Below, piece after piece: positions 33,308 to 42,597 of a DNA stretch of 64,000 nt; positions within the stretch are counted from its first letter, which is position 1; each line of letters opens with the position of its first letter. Origin of the DNA: Lachnospiraceae bacterium (GTDB taxonomy: Bacteria > Bacillota > Clostridia > Lachnospirales > Lachnospiraceae). Below the pieces are notes generated by a model that was not told the DNA's origin, made no database searches, and saw only the letters and a program-made list of their open reading frames with translations. Both the position numbers and the translations under genes were made by a program. Location: assembly GCA_015057005.1 (NCBI GenBank), contig SVFF01000006.1, forward strand, positions 115,036 through 179,035. Reading direction: 5' to 3'.

Positions 33308-33352
33308 ATATCTCATTCGGACACGCTTCTGCTCCGTAAAACACGCAGGCTG
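33308..33352 (-). repeat. half copy of the dnaE/proC structured repeat
   Basis: On the minus strand TTTTACGGAGC and AGCGTGTCCGA occur with the same three-base gap as in the repeat at 44071-44222. Only the right half is recognisable. Confidence 0.65.
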
Positions 33353-33431
33353 AGCTGTTGTATCGGTTGTCATGTGCACGGAAGCCGAAAAGTATTGATT
33401 GAAGCAATATTAAGAGGATAACAAATAAAGA

Positions 33432-35006
33432 ATGTCTATTAATTTTAGAAGGATAAAATTTACATATGTGAAGGCCACGTTGATCACACTGTTTGTGTGT
33501 CTGCTTTTTCTGGAGGGATATGTGACTTTTGAGAAGACAGGGGAGAATTTTTTCCATGTTTTTGTCAATGGTGTGCAGGTAGGAACCGTGGGCGAGGCGG
33601 ATGCAGCAGAGAAGCTGCTGATAAAGGCCAGGAAAAATGTGGCTTCCCAAAGTGAAACGCTCACCTTTATGGATGTAGAGATGTCCATGGTGGGAGAAGA
33701 GGTCCTTTGGGGTGAAGTGGACAGTGAGCGCCAAGTGCAGGCGGCCATGGAAGAAGTCCTTCGGGGCAGCGTGATCGAGACCATGCAGAAGGCATATACT
33801 TTAAAGGTAAACGAGTATATGGTGAACCTGGCCAATATGGATCAGGTGAAGGGGCTGCTTCAGGCTGCTGTGGACAAGTATGACAGTCAGAATGCTTTTC
33901 AAGTGGAATTGTGCCATGACACGGAGCGGGAGTTCAATGTCCTTACTGCCAATGTGAACAGGAGGGAAGGCGTACAGGAGACTTCCCTGGAGGATATCTG
34001 CGATGCCGGTGTGCAGGCTGTGCTTAGTCAAATGGGCAATGTAAAGCAGACTGAAGAAACCGCAGAAATGTCTTTTGAGGATTTTGAACTGGGACTGCTT
34101 TCAGTGAATTTTGCAGAAGAAGTGGAGATCGTGGAGGCATATCTGCCCGAAAGTCAGCTGACACCTCTGGAGACTGCCATTGAGGATGTGATCAAGGAGC
34201 AGGAAATGCCCGGCGAATATGAGGTGGTGGCAGGTGACACGCTGTCCGAAATTGCCATCAAAGTGAATATTCCCATGGACAAGATCATAGAGATGAACAG
34301 CGAGACCCTGGAGAATGAGAATTCTACGATCCGCATCGGGGACAAGCTGATCATTACTGTGCCGGAACCGGAGCTTTCCGTGGAGCGGACGGAAAAGAAT
34401 TATTATGAAGAAATTTACGATGCGGATATTATTTATGTAGATAATGACAGCTGGTATACCACCCAGACCAAGGTGCTGCAGCAGCCTTCTGCAGGCTTCA
34501 GGAAAGTGGTGGCAAATGTATTTTTCGTGAATGATAAAGAGGTCTCCAGGGAAATCTTAAAAGAAGAGATCGTGATGGAGGCGGTGCCCAAGATCGTGGA
34601 GCGCGGCACTAAGATCCCGCCCACATACATCAAGCCTATTTCCGGCGGACGCCAGTCTTCCGGTTTTGGTAAGAGAAATGCTCCTACCAAGGGTGCCAGC
34701 ACTTATCATAAAGGTATTGACTGGGCTGTGCCCAAGGGAACGGCAGTATTTGCTTCCTGTGGCGGTACCGTGGCTCGTGCCGGATGGGGAAGCGGCTACG
34801 GCTATGTGGTATATATCAATCATTCCGACGGCAGACAGACCAGATATGCTCATCTGAGCAAGGTATTGGTGAAAGTGGGTCAGCGGGTCGATCAGGGACA
34901 GCGCATTGCATTGAGCGGAAATACGGGTATCAGTTCCGGACCTCATCTGCATTTTGAAATGTTGATAGGCGGCAAGCAGGTAAATCCTCTGAAATATTTG
35001 CAGTAG
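33432..35006 (+). CDS. cell-wall hydrolase with LysM, G5 and M23 peptidase domains
   Basis: 524 residues. A membrane anchor or signal helix (TLITLFVCLLFLEGYVTF, residues about 17-34), a long helical region, LysM (YEVVAGDTLSEIAIKVNIPM, about 260-310), a G5 domain (about 320-400) and a C-terminal M23 lysostaphin-like peptidase with HKGIDWA and HLHFE zinc motifs plus SSGFGKR. It cuts peptidoglycan cross-bridges outside the cell, in growth, division or sporulation. The start (ATG 33432) has a weak site, GAGGATAACAA. murA follows 109 bases on. Confidence 0.92.
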   Translation: MSINFRRIKFTYVKATLITLFVCLLFLEGYVTFEKTGENFFHVFVNGVQVGTVGEADAAEKLLIKARKNVASQSETLTFMDVEMSMVGEEVLWGEVDSERQVQAAMEEVLRGSVIETMQKAYTLKVNEYMVNLANMDQVKGLLQAAVDKYDSQNAFQVELCHDTEREFNVLTANVNRREGVQETSLEDICDAGVQAVLSQMGNVKQTEETAEMSFEDFELGLLSVNFAEEVEIVEAYLPESQLTPLETAIEDVIKEQEMPGEYEVVAGDTLSEIAIKVNIPMDKIIEMNSETLENENSTIRIGDKLIITVPEPELSVERTEKNYYEEIYDADIIYVDNDSWYTTQTKVLQQPSAGFRKVVANVFFVNDKEVSREILKEEIVMEAVPKIVERGTKIPPTYIKPISGGRQSSGFGKRNAPTKGASTYHKGIDWAVPKGTAVFASCGGTVARAGWGSGYGYVVYINHSDGRQTRYAHLSKVLVKVGQRVDQGQRIALSGNTGISSGPHLHFEMLIGGKQVNPLKYLQ

Positions 35007-35115
35007 AACACCCATTCTGTTTACAAATGGCAGAAATTGTGATATAAAATAAATAGAATGCCCAAAGAATGTAATTTTGTTTAATATAGAAGTAGTACCA
35101 GAAGAGGTAGATATA

Positions 35116-36408
35116 ATGCAACAGTACGCAATTAGAGGCGGTAATCCACTGGTCGGAGAAGTTGAAATAGGGGGTGCAAAGAATGCAGCACTTCCTATTC
35201 TTGCTGCGTCCGTAATGACGGATGAAACCGTATATATAGAAAATGTGCCCGATGTGCGTGATACAAACGTGCTGCTGGCTGCCATGGACAATATTGGTGT
35301 GATGGTAAAAAGAACCGGCAGACATGAGGTGACTTTAAATGCATCTCAGATTCACAATCTGGTGGTTGACAATGATAATATCAAAAAGATCAGAGCATCC
35401 TATTATCTGATCGGAGCAATGCTTGCAAAATACAAGCATGCTGAGGTGGCATTACCCGGTGGCTGTGATATCGGCAGCCGTGCCATCGACCAGCATATCA
35501 AAGGTTTCCGTGCTCTGGGCGCAGAGGTTACCATTGAGCACGGTCTGATCAAGACCAAGGCAGAGCGCCTGGTGGGCAGCCATATTTACATGGATCTTGT
35601 CAGCGTGGGAGCAACCATTAATGTAATGATGGCAGCTACCCTTGCAGAGGGTACCACTATTATTGAAAACTCTGCAAAAGAGCCCCATGTAGTTGACCTG
35701 GCCAATTTCCTGAACAGCATGGGTGCCAATATCAAGGGTGCAGGTACTGATGTGATCCGTATCAAGGGAGTGGAGAAGCTTCACGGTACGGAATATGCAA
35801 TTATTCCCGACCAGATCGAGGCAGGTACATTTATGTTTGCGGCAGCGATCACCAAAGGTGATGTAACTGTCAAGAATGTAATCCCCAAGCATCTGGAGTC
35901 TATTACAGCAAAACTGTTGGAAATCGGTTGTGAGGTAAAAGAGGCAGATGACTGTGTGCGCGTAGTGGCTTCCAAGCCCCTGCATCACACCCACGTAAAG
36001 ACCCTTCCCTACCCTGGTTTCCCTACGGATATGCAGCCTCAGATCACTGTGGCATTGGCGCTTTCACAGGGCACCAGCATTGTTACGGAGAGTATTTTTG
36101 AAAACCGCTTCCGCTATGTGGACGAGCTGACCCGCATGGGTGCCAGCATTAAGGTGGAGGGCACTACTGCGATCATTGAAGGTGTGTCCAGATACACTGG
36201 TGCAAGTATTTCTGCACCGGATTTGCGTGCAGGAGCTGCACTGGTAATGGCAGCGTTGGCAGCAGAAGGTTATTCCATGGTGGATGACATCAAGTATATT
36301 GAGCGCGGTTACGAAGATTTCCATCTGAAACTGCAGAGTCTGGGAGCCCAGATTGAATTGGTGGAGACCGAACGGGACTTTCAGAAGTTCAAATTAAAGA
36401 CAGGCTGA
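35116..36408 (+). CDS. murA: UDP-N-acetylglucosamine 1-carboxyvinyltransferase
   Basis: 430 residues from ATG 35116 (AGAGGTAG upstream). EPSP-synthase-like fold: GGNPLVGEVEIGGAKNAALPIL at the start (split here into GGNPLVG and GAKNAALPI motifs), catalytic Cys loop LPGGCDIGSR (Cys about 117), and DLRAGAALVMAALAAEG near the end. It transfers enolpyruvate from PEP to UDP-GlcNAc, the first step of peptidoglycan synthesis. It follows a wall hydrolase gene. Clostridia often hold two murA copies; this has the normal active site. Confidence 0.95.
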   Translation: MQQYAIRGGNPLVGEVEIGGAKNAALPILAASVMTDETVYIENVPDVRDTNVLLAAMDNIGVMVKRTGRHEVTLNASQIHNLVVDNDNIKKIRASYYLIGAMLAKYKHAEVALPGGCDIGSRAIDQHIKGFRALGAEVTIEHGLIKTKAERLVGSHIYMDLVSVGATINVMMAATLAEGTTIIENSAKEPHVVDLANFLNSMGANIKGAGTDVIRIKGVEKLHGTEYAIIPDQIEAGTFMFAAAITKGDVTVKNVIPKHLESITAKLLEIGCEVKEADDCVRVVASKPLHHTHVKTLPYPGFPTDMQPQITVALALSQGTSIVTESIFENRFRYVDELTRMGASIKVEGTTAIIEGVSRYTGASISAPDLRAGAALVMAALAAEGYSMVDDIKYIERGYEDFHLKLQSLGAQIELVETERDFQKFKLKTG

Positions 36409-36468
36409 TGTAAAAAAGCGGAGCATTGTACTAAATGAAGTGCATTGCGTTTGCCGGGCGAAAATCCC

Positions 36469-36497
36469 TTGACAAAAGAGAAACTGCATAGTAAGGT
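36469..36497 (+). promoter_or_regulatory. possible promoter of the metK leader
   Basis: TTGACA (36469-36474), 17-base spacer, TAAGGT. The -10 is poor. A small hairpin TGTGCC-GGAA-GGCACA follows at 36549-36564. Confidence 0.4.
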
Positions 36498-36571
36498 TTA
36501 TTTGGTCGATAAGACAAATTAAGGTTTGATAATTTCATATTGTGAATATGTGCCGGAAGGCACAGATTTTT

Positions 36572-36674
36572 CTCTTATTCAGAGTTGGTGGAGATACATA
36601 GGATCGTTGAAGCCACGGCAACCCCTTTGAAAGGAAGGTGCCTACCTGAGCGAGTAATTGTCGAACAATAAGAG
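36572..36674 (+). promoter_or_regulatory. SAM-I (S-box) riboswitch
   Basis: CTCTTATT (36572-36579) and AATAAGAG (36667-36674) form stem P1. Inside are the S-box signatures CAGAGTTGGTGGAGATAC, GATCGTTGAAGCCACGGCAA and AAGGTGCCTACC. It binds S-adenosylmethionine, and when bound favours the terminator at 36696. It controls metK, as in many Firmicutes. Confidence 0.93.
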
Positions 36675-36695
36675 GATTTGATTATCGCTATATTC

Positions 36696-36726
36696 AGGTC
36701 CGCTTTTTGTGAGCGGACCTTTTTTC
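36696..36726 (+). terminator. riboswitch terminator
   Basis: AGGTCCGCT (36696-36704) pairs with AGCGGACCT (36712-36720), then TTTTTT. It is the expression platform of the S-box. Confidence 0.92.
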
Positions 36727-36834
36727 GCGAATAAGCAACACCGCAGGTGTTTCGAATCTGCTTATTCGGTGAAACAGCAAATGCAAACATACATGATTGA
36801 GTTATTCCCACGTAGGGAAAGAAACGGAGGAAAA

Positions 36835-38025
36835 ATGGAAAAACGTTTATTTACGTCTGAATCAGTAACCGAGGGACATCCCGATAAAATCTGCGACGCA
36901 GTATCCGACGCAGTTTTAGACGCTCTGATGGAGCAGGATCCCTTCAGCCGTGTTGCATGTGAGACCTGCACCAATACCGGTTTCGTGCTGGTAATGGGTG
37001 AGATCACCACCAAAGCCAATATTGACATTCCTGCAATCGTGCGCAAGACTGTTAATGAGATCGGTTACGATGCTTCCGAGAAGGGCTTCGACGGCAATAC
37101 TTGTGCTGTTATGGTTTCCCTGGACAAGCAGTCTGCTGATATCGCTATGGGCGTTGACTGTGCGCTGGAATCCAGAGGCGAGACCGGTATGAGCGACGAA
37201 CAGCTGGATGCCATCGGCGCAGGCGATCAGGGTATGATGTTCGGTTATGCTACCAACGAGACCGAGGAATTGATGCCCTATCCCATCTCTCTGGCCCACA
37301 AGCTGACCCGTCAGCTGACCAAGGTACGTAAAGATGGTACTCTTTCCTATCTTCGTCCCGACGGTAAGAGCCAGGTTTCTGTGGAATATGACGAGAACGG
37401 CAAGCCCGTACGTCTGGAGGCAGTAGTACTTTCCACCCAGCACGACGAGAAAGTGACTCAGGAGCAGATCCACGAAGATATCAAGAAATATGTATTCGAT
37501 CCCGTTCTCCCCAAGGAGATGATCGATGCTGATACCAAGTTCTTCATCAATCCTACAGGTCGTTTCGTTATCGGCGGTCCCAACGGCGACAGCGGTCTCA
37601 CCGGCCGAAAGATCATCGTAGACACCTACGGCGGTTACGCCCGTCACGGCGGCGGTGCTTTCTCCGGTAAGGATTGCACCAAGGTTGACAGAAGTGCAGC
37701 ATACGCAGCCCGTTACGTTGCCAAGAACATCGTGGCAGCAGGCCTGGCTGACAAGTGTGAGATCCAGCTTTCCTACGCAATCGGCGTAGCACAGCCTACT
37801 TCCGTAATGGTAGACACCTTCGGCACCGGCAAGGTTTCCGATGAGCAGCTGGTAGCAATTGTTCGTGAGAACTTTGATCTGCGTCCCGCAGGCATCATTA
37901 AGATGCTGGATCTGCGTCGTCCTATTTACAGACAGACCGCAGCTTACGGTCACTTCGGCCGCAATGATGTTTCCCTGCCTTGGGAGGCACTTGATAAGGT
38001 TGAGGACCTGAAGAAGTATTTATAA
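36835..38025 (+). CDS. metK: S-adenosylmethionine synthase
   Basis: 396 residues from ATG 36835 (CGGAGGAAAA). MAT motifs: [22 protein letters not shown] at the start (GHPDK), [39 protein letters not shown] and [16 protein letters not shown]. It makes S-adenosylmethionine from methionine and ATP. It is the only gene under the S-box riboswitch, so its own product shuts it off. Codon use is strongly biased, as expected for a highly expressed gene. Confidence 0.97.
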   Translation: MEKRLFTSESVTEGHPDKICDAVSDAVLDALMEQDPFSRVACETCTNTGFVLVMGEITTKANIDIPAIVRKTVNEIGYDASEKGFDGNTCAVMVSLDKQSADIAMGVDCALESRGETGMSDEQLDAIGAGDQGMMFGYATNETEELMPYPISLAHKLTRQLTKVRKDGTLSYLRPDGKSQVSVEYDENGKPVRLEAVVLSTQHDEKVTQEQIHEDIKKYVFDPVLPKEMIDADTKFFINPTGRFVIGGPNGDSGLTGRKIIVDTYGGYARHGGGAFSGKDCTKVDRSAAYAARYVAKNIVAAGLADKCEIQLSYAIGVAQPTSVMVDTFGTGKVSDEQLVAIVRENFDLRPAGIIKMLDLRRPIYRQTAAYGHFGRNDVSLPWEALDKVEDLKKYL

Positions 38026-38049
38026 GAAATAGCAAATGAGCTTATCATT

Positions 38050-38081
38050 GACACCCTCCTGCATGCAGAAGGGTGTTTTTG
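38050..38081 (+). terminator. metK terminator
   Basis: ACACCCT (38051-38057) pairs with AGGGTGT (38070-38076) around CTGCATGCAG, followed by TTTTT. Confidence 0.85.
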
Positions 38082-38091
38082 TAAAAAAATA

Positions 38092-38120
38092 TTGACTTTT
38101 ATTTTGGGTAGTGCTATTAT
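38092..38120 (+). promoter_or_regulatory. promoter of the T-box leader
   Basis: TTGACT (38092-38097), 17-base spacer, TATTAT (38115-38120). Confidence 0.75.
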
Positions 38121-38140
38121 AATATTCAATTTAACAAACT

Positions 38141-38425
38141 AAACCGTTGAAGCGGGGATAAAGGTAGTTATGATTCCACAGAGAGCCCGGGAGGCTGAGA
38201 GCCGGGTGAAACACAGATTATCAAATGGGCCGCTGAGGGTGCAGTCAAAAGCGTAGAAAGTTTACGCCTAGTATTCTGCAACGTGTGGGCATACGTCAGT
38301 TGCCGGGGATATGCAGGTATCCCGTTAAGAGCACGGCGTCATGGCCGTGAATGCAAGGTGGCACCGCGGATAAAGTATTTTGATTATTCGTCCTTGACAG
38401 AAGTTTTTCTGTCGAGGACTTTTTT
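38141..38425 (+). promoter_or_regulatory. tryptophan T-box riboswitch with terminator
   Basis: Stem I opens with AGCGG (38151-38155) pairing with CCGCT (38230-38234); the specifier is TGG (38226-38228), the Trp codon. The T-box proper is AAGGTGGCACCGCGG (38355-38369). The terminator is GTCCTTGACAG (38390-38400) with CTGTCGAGGAC (38409-38419) and six T. Uncharged tRNA-Trp binds and permits trpBA transcription. Confidence 0.93.
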
Positions 38426-38445
38426 GCGTGTATAATGAGACGAGC

Positions 38446-38590
38446 AGGAATACGGAGTATTCCTGATGCACGTGAAGCGAGGCCCAAAAGTCTGCTTGCA
38501 GAACTTTGGGGACGCGGTTCACGGGCCATAGAAACACCTTGGTATTTCTATTCGGCGAATATCGCGACATCGAACCGATAGGTGAGATGG
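38446..38590 (+). other. multi-hairpin leader between T-box and trpB
   Basis: Three stems: GGAATAC-GGA-GTATTCC (38451-38467); a long hairpin CGTGAA-GCG/CG-TTCACG enclosing CCCAAAAGTCTGC/GCAGAACTTTGGGG (38469-38525); and ATAGAAA/TTTCTAT (38528-38551). It lies after the T-box terminator, so it is only in the read-through RNA. Confidence 0.65.
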
Positions 38591-38634
38591 GGGCAGCAAA
38601 AGTGTTTTATAGTGATAAAAGAGAGGGCAAACGT

Positions 38635-39825
38635 ATGACAAATGAAAATGGACGTTTCGGAATTCACGGCGGACAGTATGTGCCGGAAGTATTAATGAAT
38701 GCAGTGAATGAGTTGGAAGAGGCTTACAATTATTATAAAAATGATCCGGAATTCAACCGGGAGCTGGCAGAGCTTTTTAATGAGTATGCCGGCAGACCTT
38801 CCAGATTGTATTATGCGGAAAAGATGACCAAGGACCTGGGCGGCGCCAAAATTTACTTAAAGCGTGAGGATCTGAATCATACCGGCGCCCACAAGATTAA
38901 CAATGTGCTGGGACAGGCACTGCTGGCCAAGAAGATGGGCAAGACCCGCCTGATCGCAGAGACCGGTGCCGGCCAGCATGGTGTTGCTACCGCCACAGCG
39001 GCGGCGCTGATGGGCATGGAGTGCGTGGTGTTCATGGGTGAGGAGGACACTATCAGACAGGCGCTGAATGTATACCGTATGCGCCTTCTGGGAGCGGAAG
39101 TCATCCCCGTAAAGTCAGGCACAGCCACCCTGAAGGATGCGGTTTCCGAGGCCATGAGAGAGTGGACCAACCGTATTGAGGATACCCACTATTGTCTGGG
39201 TTCCGTGATGGGACCTCATCCCTTCCCCACAATCGTCAGAGATTTTCAGGCGGTGATCTCCAAGGAAATCAAGGAGCAGATCATGATGAAAGAGGGAAGA
39301 CTTCCCGATGCAGTACTGGCTTGTGTGGGCGGCGGTTCCAATGCCATCGGTACTTTTTATCATTTCATTGAGGACAAAGATGTGCGCCTGATCGGCTGCG
39401 AAGCGGCAGGCAGAGGCATTGATACTTTTGAGACTGCAGCAACGGTAAACACCGGAAGTATCGGTATTTTCCACGGTATGAAGTCCTACTTCTGCCAGGA
39501 TGAATACGGACAGATTGCACCGGTTTATTCTATTTCAGCAGGCCTGGATTATCCCGGAATCGGACCGGAACACGCACACCTTCACGATATCGGCAGAGCA
39601 CAGTACGTGCCTGTCATCGACGAAGAAGCGGTATGTGCTTTTGAGTACCTGGCTAAAACAGAAGGTATCATTCCTGCCATCGAGTCAGCCCACGCTATCG
39701 CGTATGCGCAGAAGCTGGCGCCTACCATGGACAAGGACCAGATTATTGTAGTGACCGTTTCCGGCAGAGGAGACAAGGATTGTGCAGCGATTGCACGATA
39801 CAGAGGAGAAGATTTACATGAGTAA
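38635..39825 (+). CDS. trpB: tryptophan synthase beta chain
   Basis: 396 residues from ATG 38635. PLP enzyme of the TrpB1 type: [14 protein letters not shown], the PLP-lysine in [26 protein letters not shown], the phosphate loop GGGSNAIG and [11 protein letters not shown]. It joins indole and serine to form tryptophan. trpA overlaps its end by eight bases. Only trpB and trpA are here, under a Trp T-box; the other trp genes are not in the window, so either they lie elsewhere or the cell uses indole from outside. Confidence 0.97.
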   Translation: MTNENGRFGIHGGQYVPEVLMNAVNELEEAYNYYKNDPEFNRELAELFNEYAGRPSRLYYAEKMTKDLGGAKIYLKREDLNHTGAHKINNVLGQALLAKKMGKTRLIAETGAGQHGVATATAAALMGMECVVFMGEEDTIRQALNVYRMRLLGAEVIPVKSGTATLKDAVSEAMREWTNRIEDTHYCLGSVMGPHPFPTIVRDFQAVISKEIKEQIMMKEGRLPDAVLACVGGGSNAIGTFYHFIEDKDVRLIGCEAAGRGIDTFETAATVNTGSIGIFHGMKSYFCQDEYGQIAPVYSISAGLDYPGIGPEHAHLHDIGRAQYVPVIDEEAVCAFEYLAKTEGIIPAIESAHAIAYAQKLAPTMDKDQIIVVTVSGRGDKDCAAIARYRGEDLHE

Positions 39826-40609
39826 GATTAGAGCAGCATTTGAAAAAGGAAAAGCATTGATCGCGTTTATCACCTGCGGTGATCCCGACCTGGAGACAAC
39901 GGCGGCTGCAGTGCAGGCGGCAACAGAAAACGGTGCCGGCTTAATTGAACTGGGCATCCCCTTCTCGGATCCTACCGCAGAAGGACCTGTGATCCAGGAG
40001 TCCAGTATCCGTGCATTAGAGGGTGGCATCACCACAGACAAAGTGCTGGCGTTTGTAAAGGATTTGCGCAAGACAGTCACAATTCCCTTGGTATTCAAGA
40101 CCTATGCCAATGTAGTATTTTCCTACGGTGCGGAACGGTTTTTCGCTGCCTGCGGAGAAGCCGGCGTAGATGGCATTGTGCTGCCGGATCTGCCCTTTGA
40201 AGAGAAGGAAGAATTTCAGGATGTTAGTAGAAAGTATGGCGTAGAACTGATCTCCATGATCGCACCCGCTAAGCGAGAGCGCATTGCCAAGATTGCTTCG
40301 GAAGCGGAAGGATTTGTGTATGTGGTGCCCGGGCATGAGAAACAGACTGCATGCGGTGGTGCTTGCAAGGGAAATGGTGGCTCAGTGATCAGAGATTTGT
40401 CCGCCATTACGGAGATTATCCGCCAGAATACGGATGTGCCCTGCGCGATTTTCTGTGAGAGTGGAGACAAGGGCCAGTTGATAGAGGCAGCAGGTGTGTT
40501 TGATGGCGTTATTGTGGAAGAAACTGTGGTGAGCCTGCTGGCAGAATATGGAAAAGAAGCACCCGCTCATGTGGGAGAGTATGTGAGAAGCTTGAAGGAA
40601 GTGTTGTAG
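39818..40609 (+). CDS. trpA: tryptophan synthase alpha chain
   Basis: 263 residues from ATG 39818, overlapping trpB by eight bases. TIM barrel: [17 protein letters not shown], catalytic Glu in [30 protein letters not shown] with catalytic Asp and the glycine loop (here [12 protein letters not shown] in place of the usual GVTGAR). It splits indole-3-glycerol phosphate and feeds indole to TrpB. The glycine-loop change is worth noting but the fold looks intact. Confidence 0.92.
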   Translation: MSKIRAAFEKGKALIAFITCGDPDLETTAAAVQAATENGAGLIELGIPFSDPTAEGPVIQESSIRALEGGITTDKVLAFVKDLRKTVTIPLVFKTYANVVFSYGAERFFAACGEAGVDGIVLPDLPFEEKEEFQDVSRKYGVELISMIAPAKRERIAKIASEAEGFVYVVPGHEKQTACGGACKGNGGSVIRDLSAITEIIRQNTDVPCAIFCESGDKGQLIEAAGVFDGVIVEETVVSLLAEYGKEAPAHVGEYVRSLKEVL

Positions 40610-40648
40610 AGGACATGATAATATAATGTATGTTCGAAAGGAAATAAA

Positions 40649-40687
40649 ATGAGACTGACTATTGCAACAGCTCCATGCAGAGTTTGA
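40649..40687 (+). CDS. candidate leader peptide of the MFS exporter (12 residues)
   Basis: ATG 40649 follows GAAAGGA by six bases and reads MRLTIATAPCRV before TGA. Downstream, CTCCA-GCAG (40671-40680) can pair with CTGC-TGGAG (40695-40704). A short peptide plus competing hairpins before a drug-type exporter is the known layout of ribosome-stalling attenuators. Confidence 0.45.
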   Translation: MRLTIATAPCRV

Positions 40688-40776
40688 GGTGACTGCGTGG
40701 AGGGACAGCTTAGTGCTGATAGCCTCAGACTTTGCTTCTGATTTGAGAAATTCGAAACAAGAAAAGGAGCAAAGAA

Positions 40777-42078
40777 ATGAAACGATTACAAAAGAATAAA
40801 TGGAAAAAGAATGAAATATTTGAGCTGAAAGATTTTTTGATCCTGTGGAGTACCCAGAGTATATCTCAGCTTGGCAGCAGTATTACTGGATTTGCACTGA
40901 CTTTATGGTTATATGAGAAGACTGGTTCTTCCTTGAGTACTGCGGCACTTGCCATATGCTCATATGCACCATATGTATTAATGAGCATATTTGCAGGCGC
41001 ATTGACAGACCGGTTTGATAAAAAGAAGACGATGCTTGGCTGTGATGTATTTGCAGTAATGTGTACGTTGATTGTATTTGTATTGTTTCGTACCGATCAT
41101 TTGATGGTGTGGCATTTGTATATACTGAATGCTGTTTCGGGATTGATGAATACCGTACAACAACCGGCTTCGGAAGTGGCGATGACCCTCATCGTGCCTG
41201 AAAAGTATTATCAGAAGACAAGCGGTCTTCGCTCATTGTCAAGATCTCTGATATCGATCATGAATCCTTTGATTGCTACGGCATTGTATTCTCTTGCGGG
41301 TCTAAATGGTGTAATCGCGATTGATGTTGGAAGTTTTGTGGTTGCATTTGCGGCTCTGTTGTTTTGGGTCAGAATTCCGGAAAGCAAGAGTGACAAGCCA
41401 GAAAGCGTGCTCCGCCTTGCAAAAGAAGGACTTTTGTTTTTGAATGAAAACCCAATGATTATGACATTGATATTATTTATGTCGGGGGTCAATCTGATAG
41501 CGTCAGCGTTCGATGCAGTTTTGCCAGGATATGTGCTTCCCAATCCGAAAGGTGGAGCCACTGTTTTGGGAGTTGTTACATCCTGTGCCGGTGTAGCTAT
41601 GATCATTGGCAGTCTGCTGGTCTCTGTTTTGCCGAAGCCGAAAGACAGAATAAAGGTTATATATCTAACGATGCTTTTTTCATTAGGAGCCGAGAACCTT
41701 TTGCTGGCATTTTCCAGAGCGCCGGTCATGTGGTGCATTGGGCAAATCATCGGATGGATTCTTGTGCCGATTATGAGCGCCAATCTGGATGTGATTCTCA
41801 GAACCCAGATTCCGGTGGAATTACAAGGCCGTGTTTATGCATGCCGAAATACGTTTCAGTTTTTTACCATTCCCATAGGTTTGTTCTTGGGTGGCTTTAT
41901 GGTAGACAATGTGTGTGAACCATTTATGAGTGTATATGGTGAAATGCCAATCCTGAAAATGCTTTTTGGTGTGGGCAAAGGTTCCGGTGCGGCACTTGTG
42001 ATGTTCATACTCGGTGTCAGCGGAAGTTTGATTTGCATCATCATAGGTAGGAAATTGAAGAAATATCAATATAATTGA
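40777..42078 (+). CDS. MFS exporter of the macrolide-efflux (Mef-like) type
   Basis: 433 residues with about 12 membrane helices. The order SQLGSSITGFALTLWLYEKTGS, FAGALTDRFDKKKTMLGCDV (the MFS loop 2-3 motif) and IPVELQGRVYACRNTFQFF resembles Mef/MFS_3 exporters, which expel macrolides or siderophores by proton exchange. AAAGGAG precedes the ATG. A short leader peptide and hairpins lie before it, and NUDIX and ITPase-like genes follow, the first overlapping by four bases. Natural substrate unknown. Confidence 0.85.
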   Translation: MKRLQKNKWKKNEIFELKDFLILWSTQSISQLGSSITGFALTLWLYEKTGSSLSTAALAICSYAPYVLMSIFAGALTDRFDKKKTMLGCDVFAVMCTLIVFVLFRTDHLMVWHLYILNAVSGLMNTVQQPASEVAMTLIVPEKYYQKTSGLRSLSRSLISIMNPLIATALYSLAGLNGVIAIDVGSFVVAFAALLFWVRIPESKSDKPESVLRLAKEGLLFLNENPMIMTLILFMSGVNLIASAFDAVLPGYVLPNPKGGATVLGVVTSCAGVAMIIGSLLVSVLPKPKDRIKVIYLTMLFSLGAENLLLAFSRAPVMWCIGQIIGWILVPIMSANLDVILRTQIPVELQGRVYACRNTFQFFTIPIGLFLGGFMVDNVCEPFMSVYGEMPILKMLFGVGKGSGAALVMFILGVSGSLICIIIGRKLKKYQYN

Positions 42079-42554
42079 CAGTGACTGATAGATACTGGAA
42101 TCTGCTGGAGGACTGTAGTTTGATAGAAGTAAATTTTTACGATACCGTAGAGGATAGCTTATTAAAATTCGCAGTAATCATTGCGAAGACCGAAGGCAAA
42201 TGGGTATTTTGCAAACATCGGGAACGTGATACTTTTGAAGTTCCGGGTGGACACAGAGAAATCGGGGAAACCATTTTAGAGACCGCCAAAAGAGAGCTGC
42301 GTGAGGAAACAGGGGCAGTTGTTTATGATATAAAGCCCATATGTGTATATTCGGTAAAGGGTAAAACAAAAGTAAACGAGAACATTGCCCAAGAAACGTT
42401 TGGAATGCTTTATTTCGCAGATATTGTAGATTTTGAAGAAATACATAGCGAAATTGAAAAGATATGGATTACAGACACATTGCCAGATAACTGGACCTAC
42501 CCTTTGATCCAACCGAGATTAATGGAAGAGGCAAAAAGCAGAGGATTCCTCTAA
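42075..42554 (+). CDS. NUDIX hydrolase
   Basis: 159 residues if started at TTG 42075, which overlaps the exporter stop (TTGA) and implies coupling; GTG 42081 is the alternative. The NUDIX box is complete: GGHREIGETILETAKRELREETG (GX5EX7REUXEEXGU). NUDIX enzymes hydrolyse nucleoside diphosphates linked to another group, often oxidised nucleotides. The next gene is an ITPase-like enzyme, so the pair may clean the nucleotide pool. Confidence 0.85.
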   Translation: MTVTDRYWNLLEDCSLIEVNFYDTVEDSLLKFAVIIAKTEGKWVFCKHRERDTFEVPGGHREIGETILETAKRELREETGAVVYDIKPICVYSVKGKTKVNENIAQETFGMLYFADIVDFEEIHSEIEKIWITDTLPDNWTYPLIQPRLMEEAKSRGFL

Positions 42555-42597
42555 GGAGTCATAAGGAACAATCTAAAGGATGCAGAAAGGCACTATA

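Noticed and set aside
36916..37953. A 345-codon open frame antisense to metK
   Set aside because: Shadow of the highly biased metK sequence.
38506..38634. N-terminal extension of TrpB
   Set aside because: It is the folded leader; the TrpB family start matches ATG 38635.
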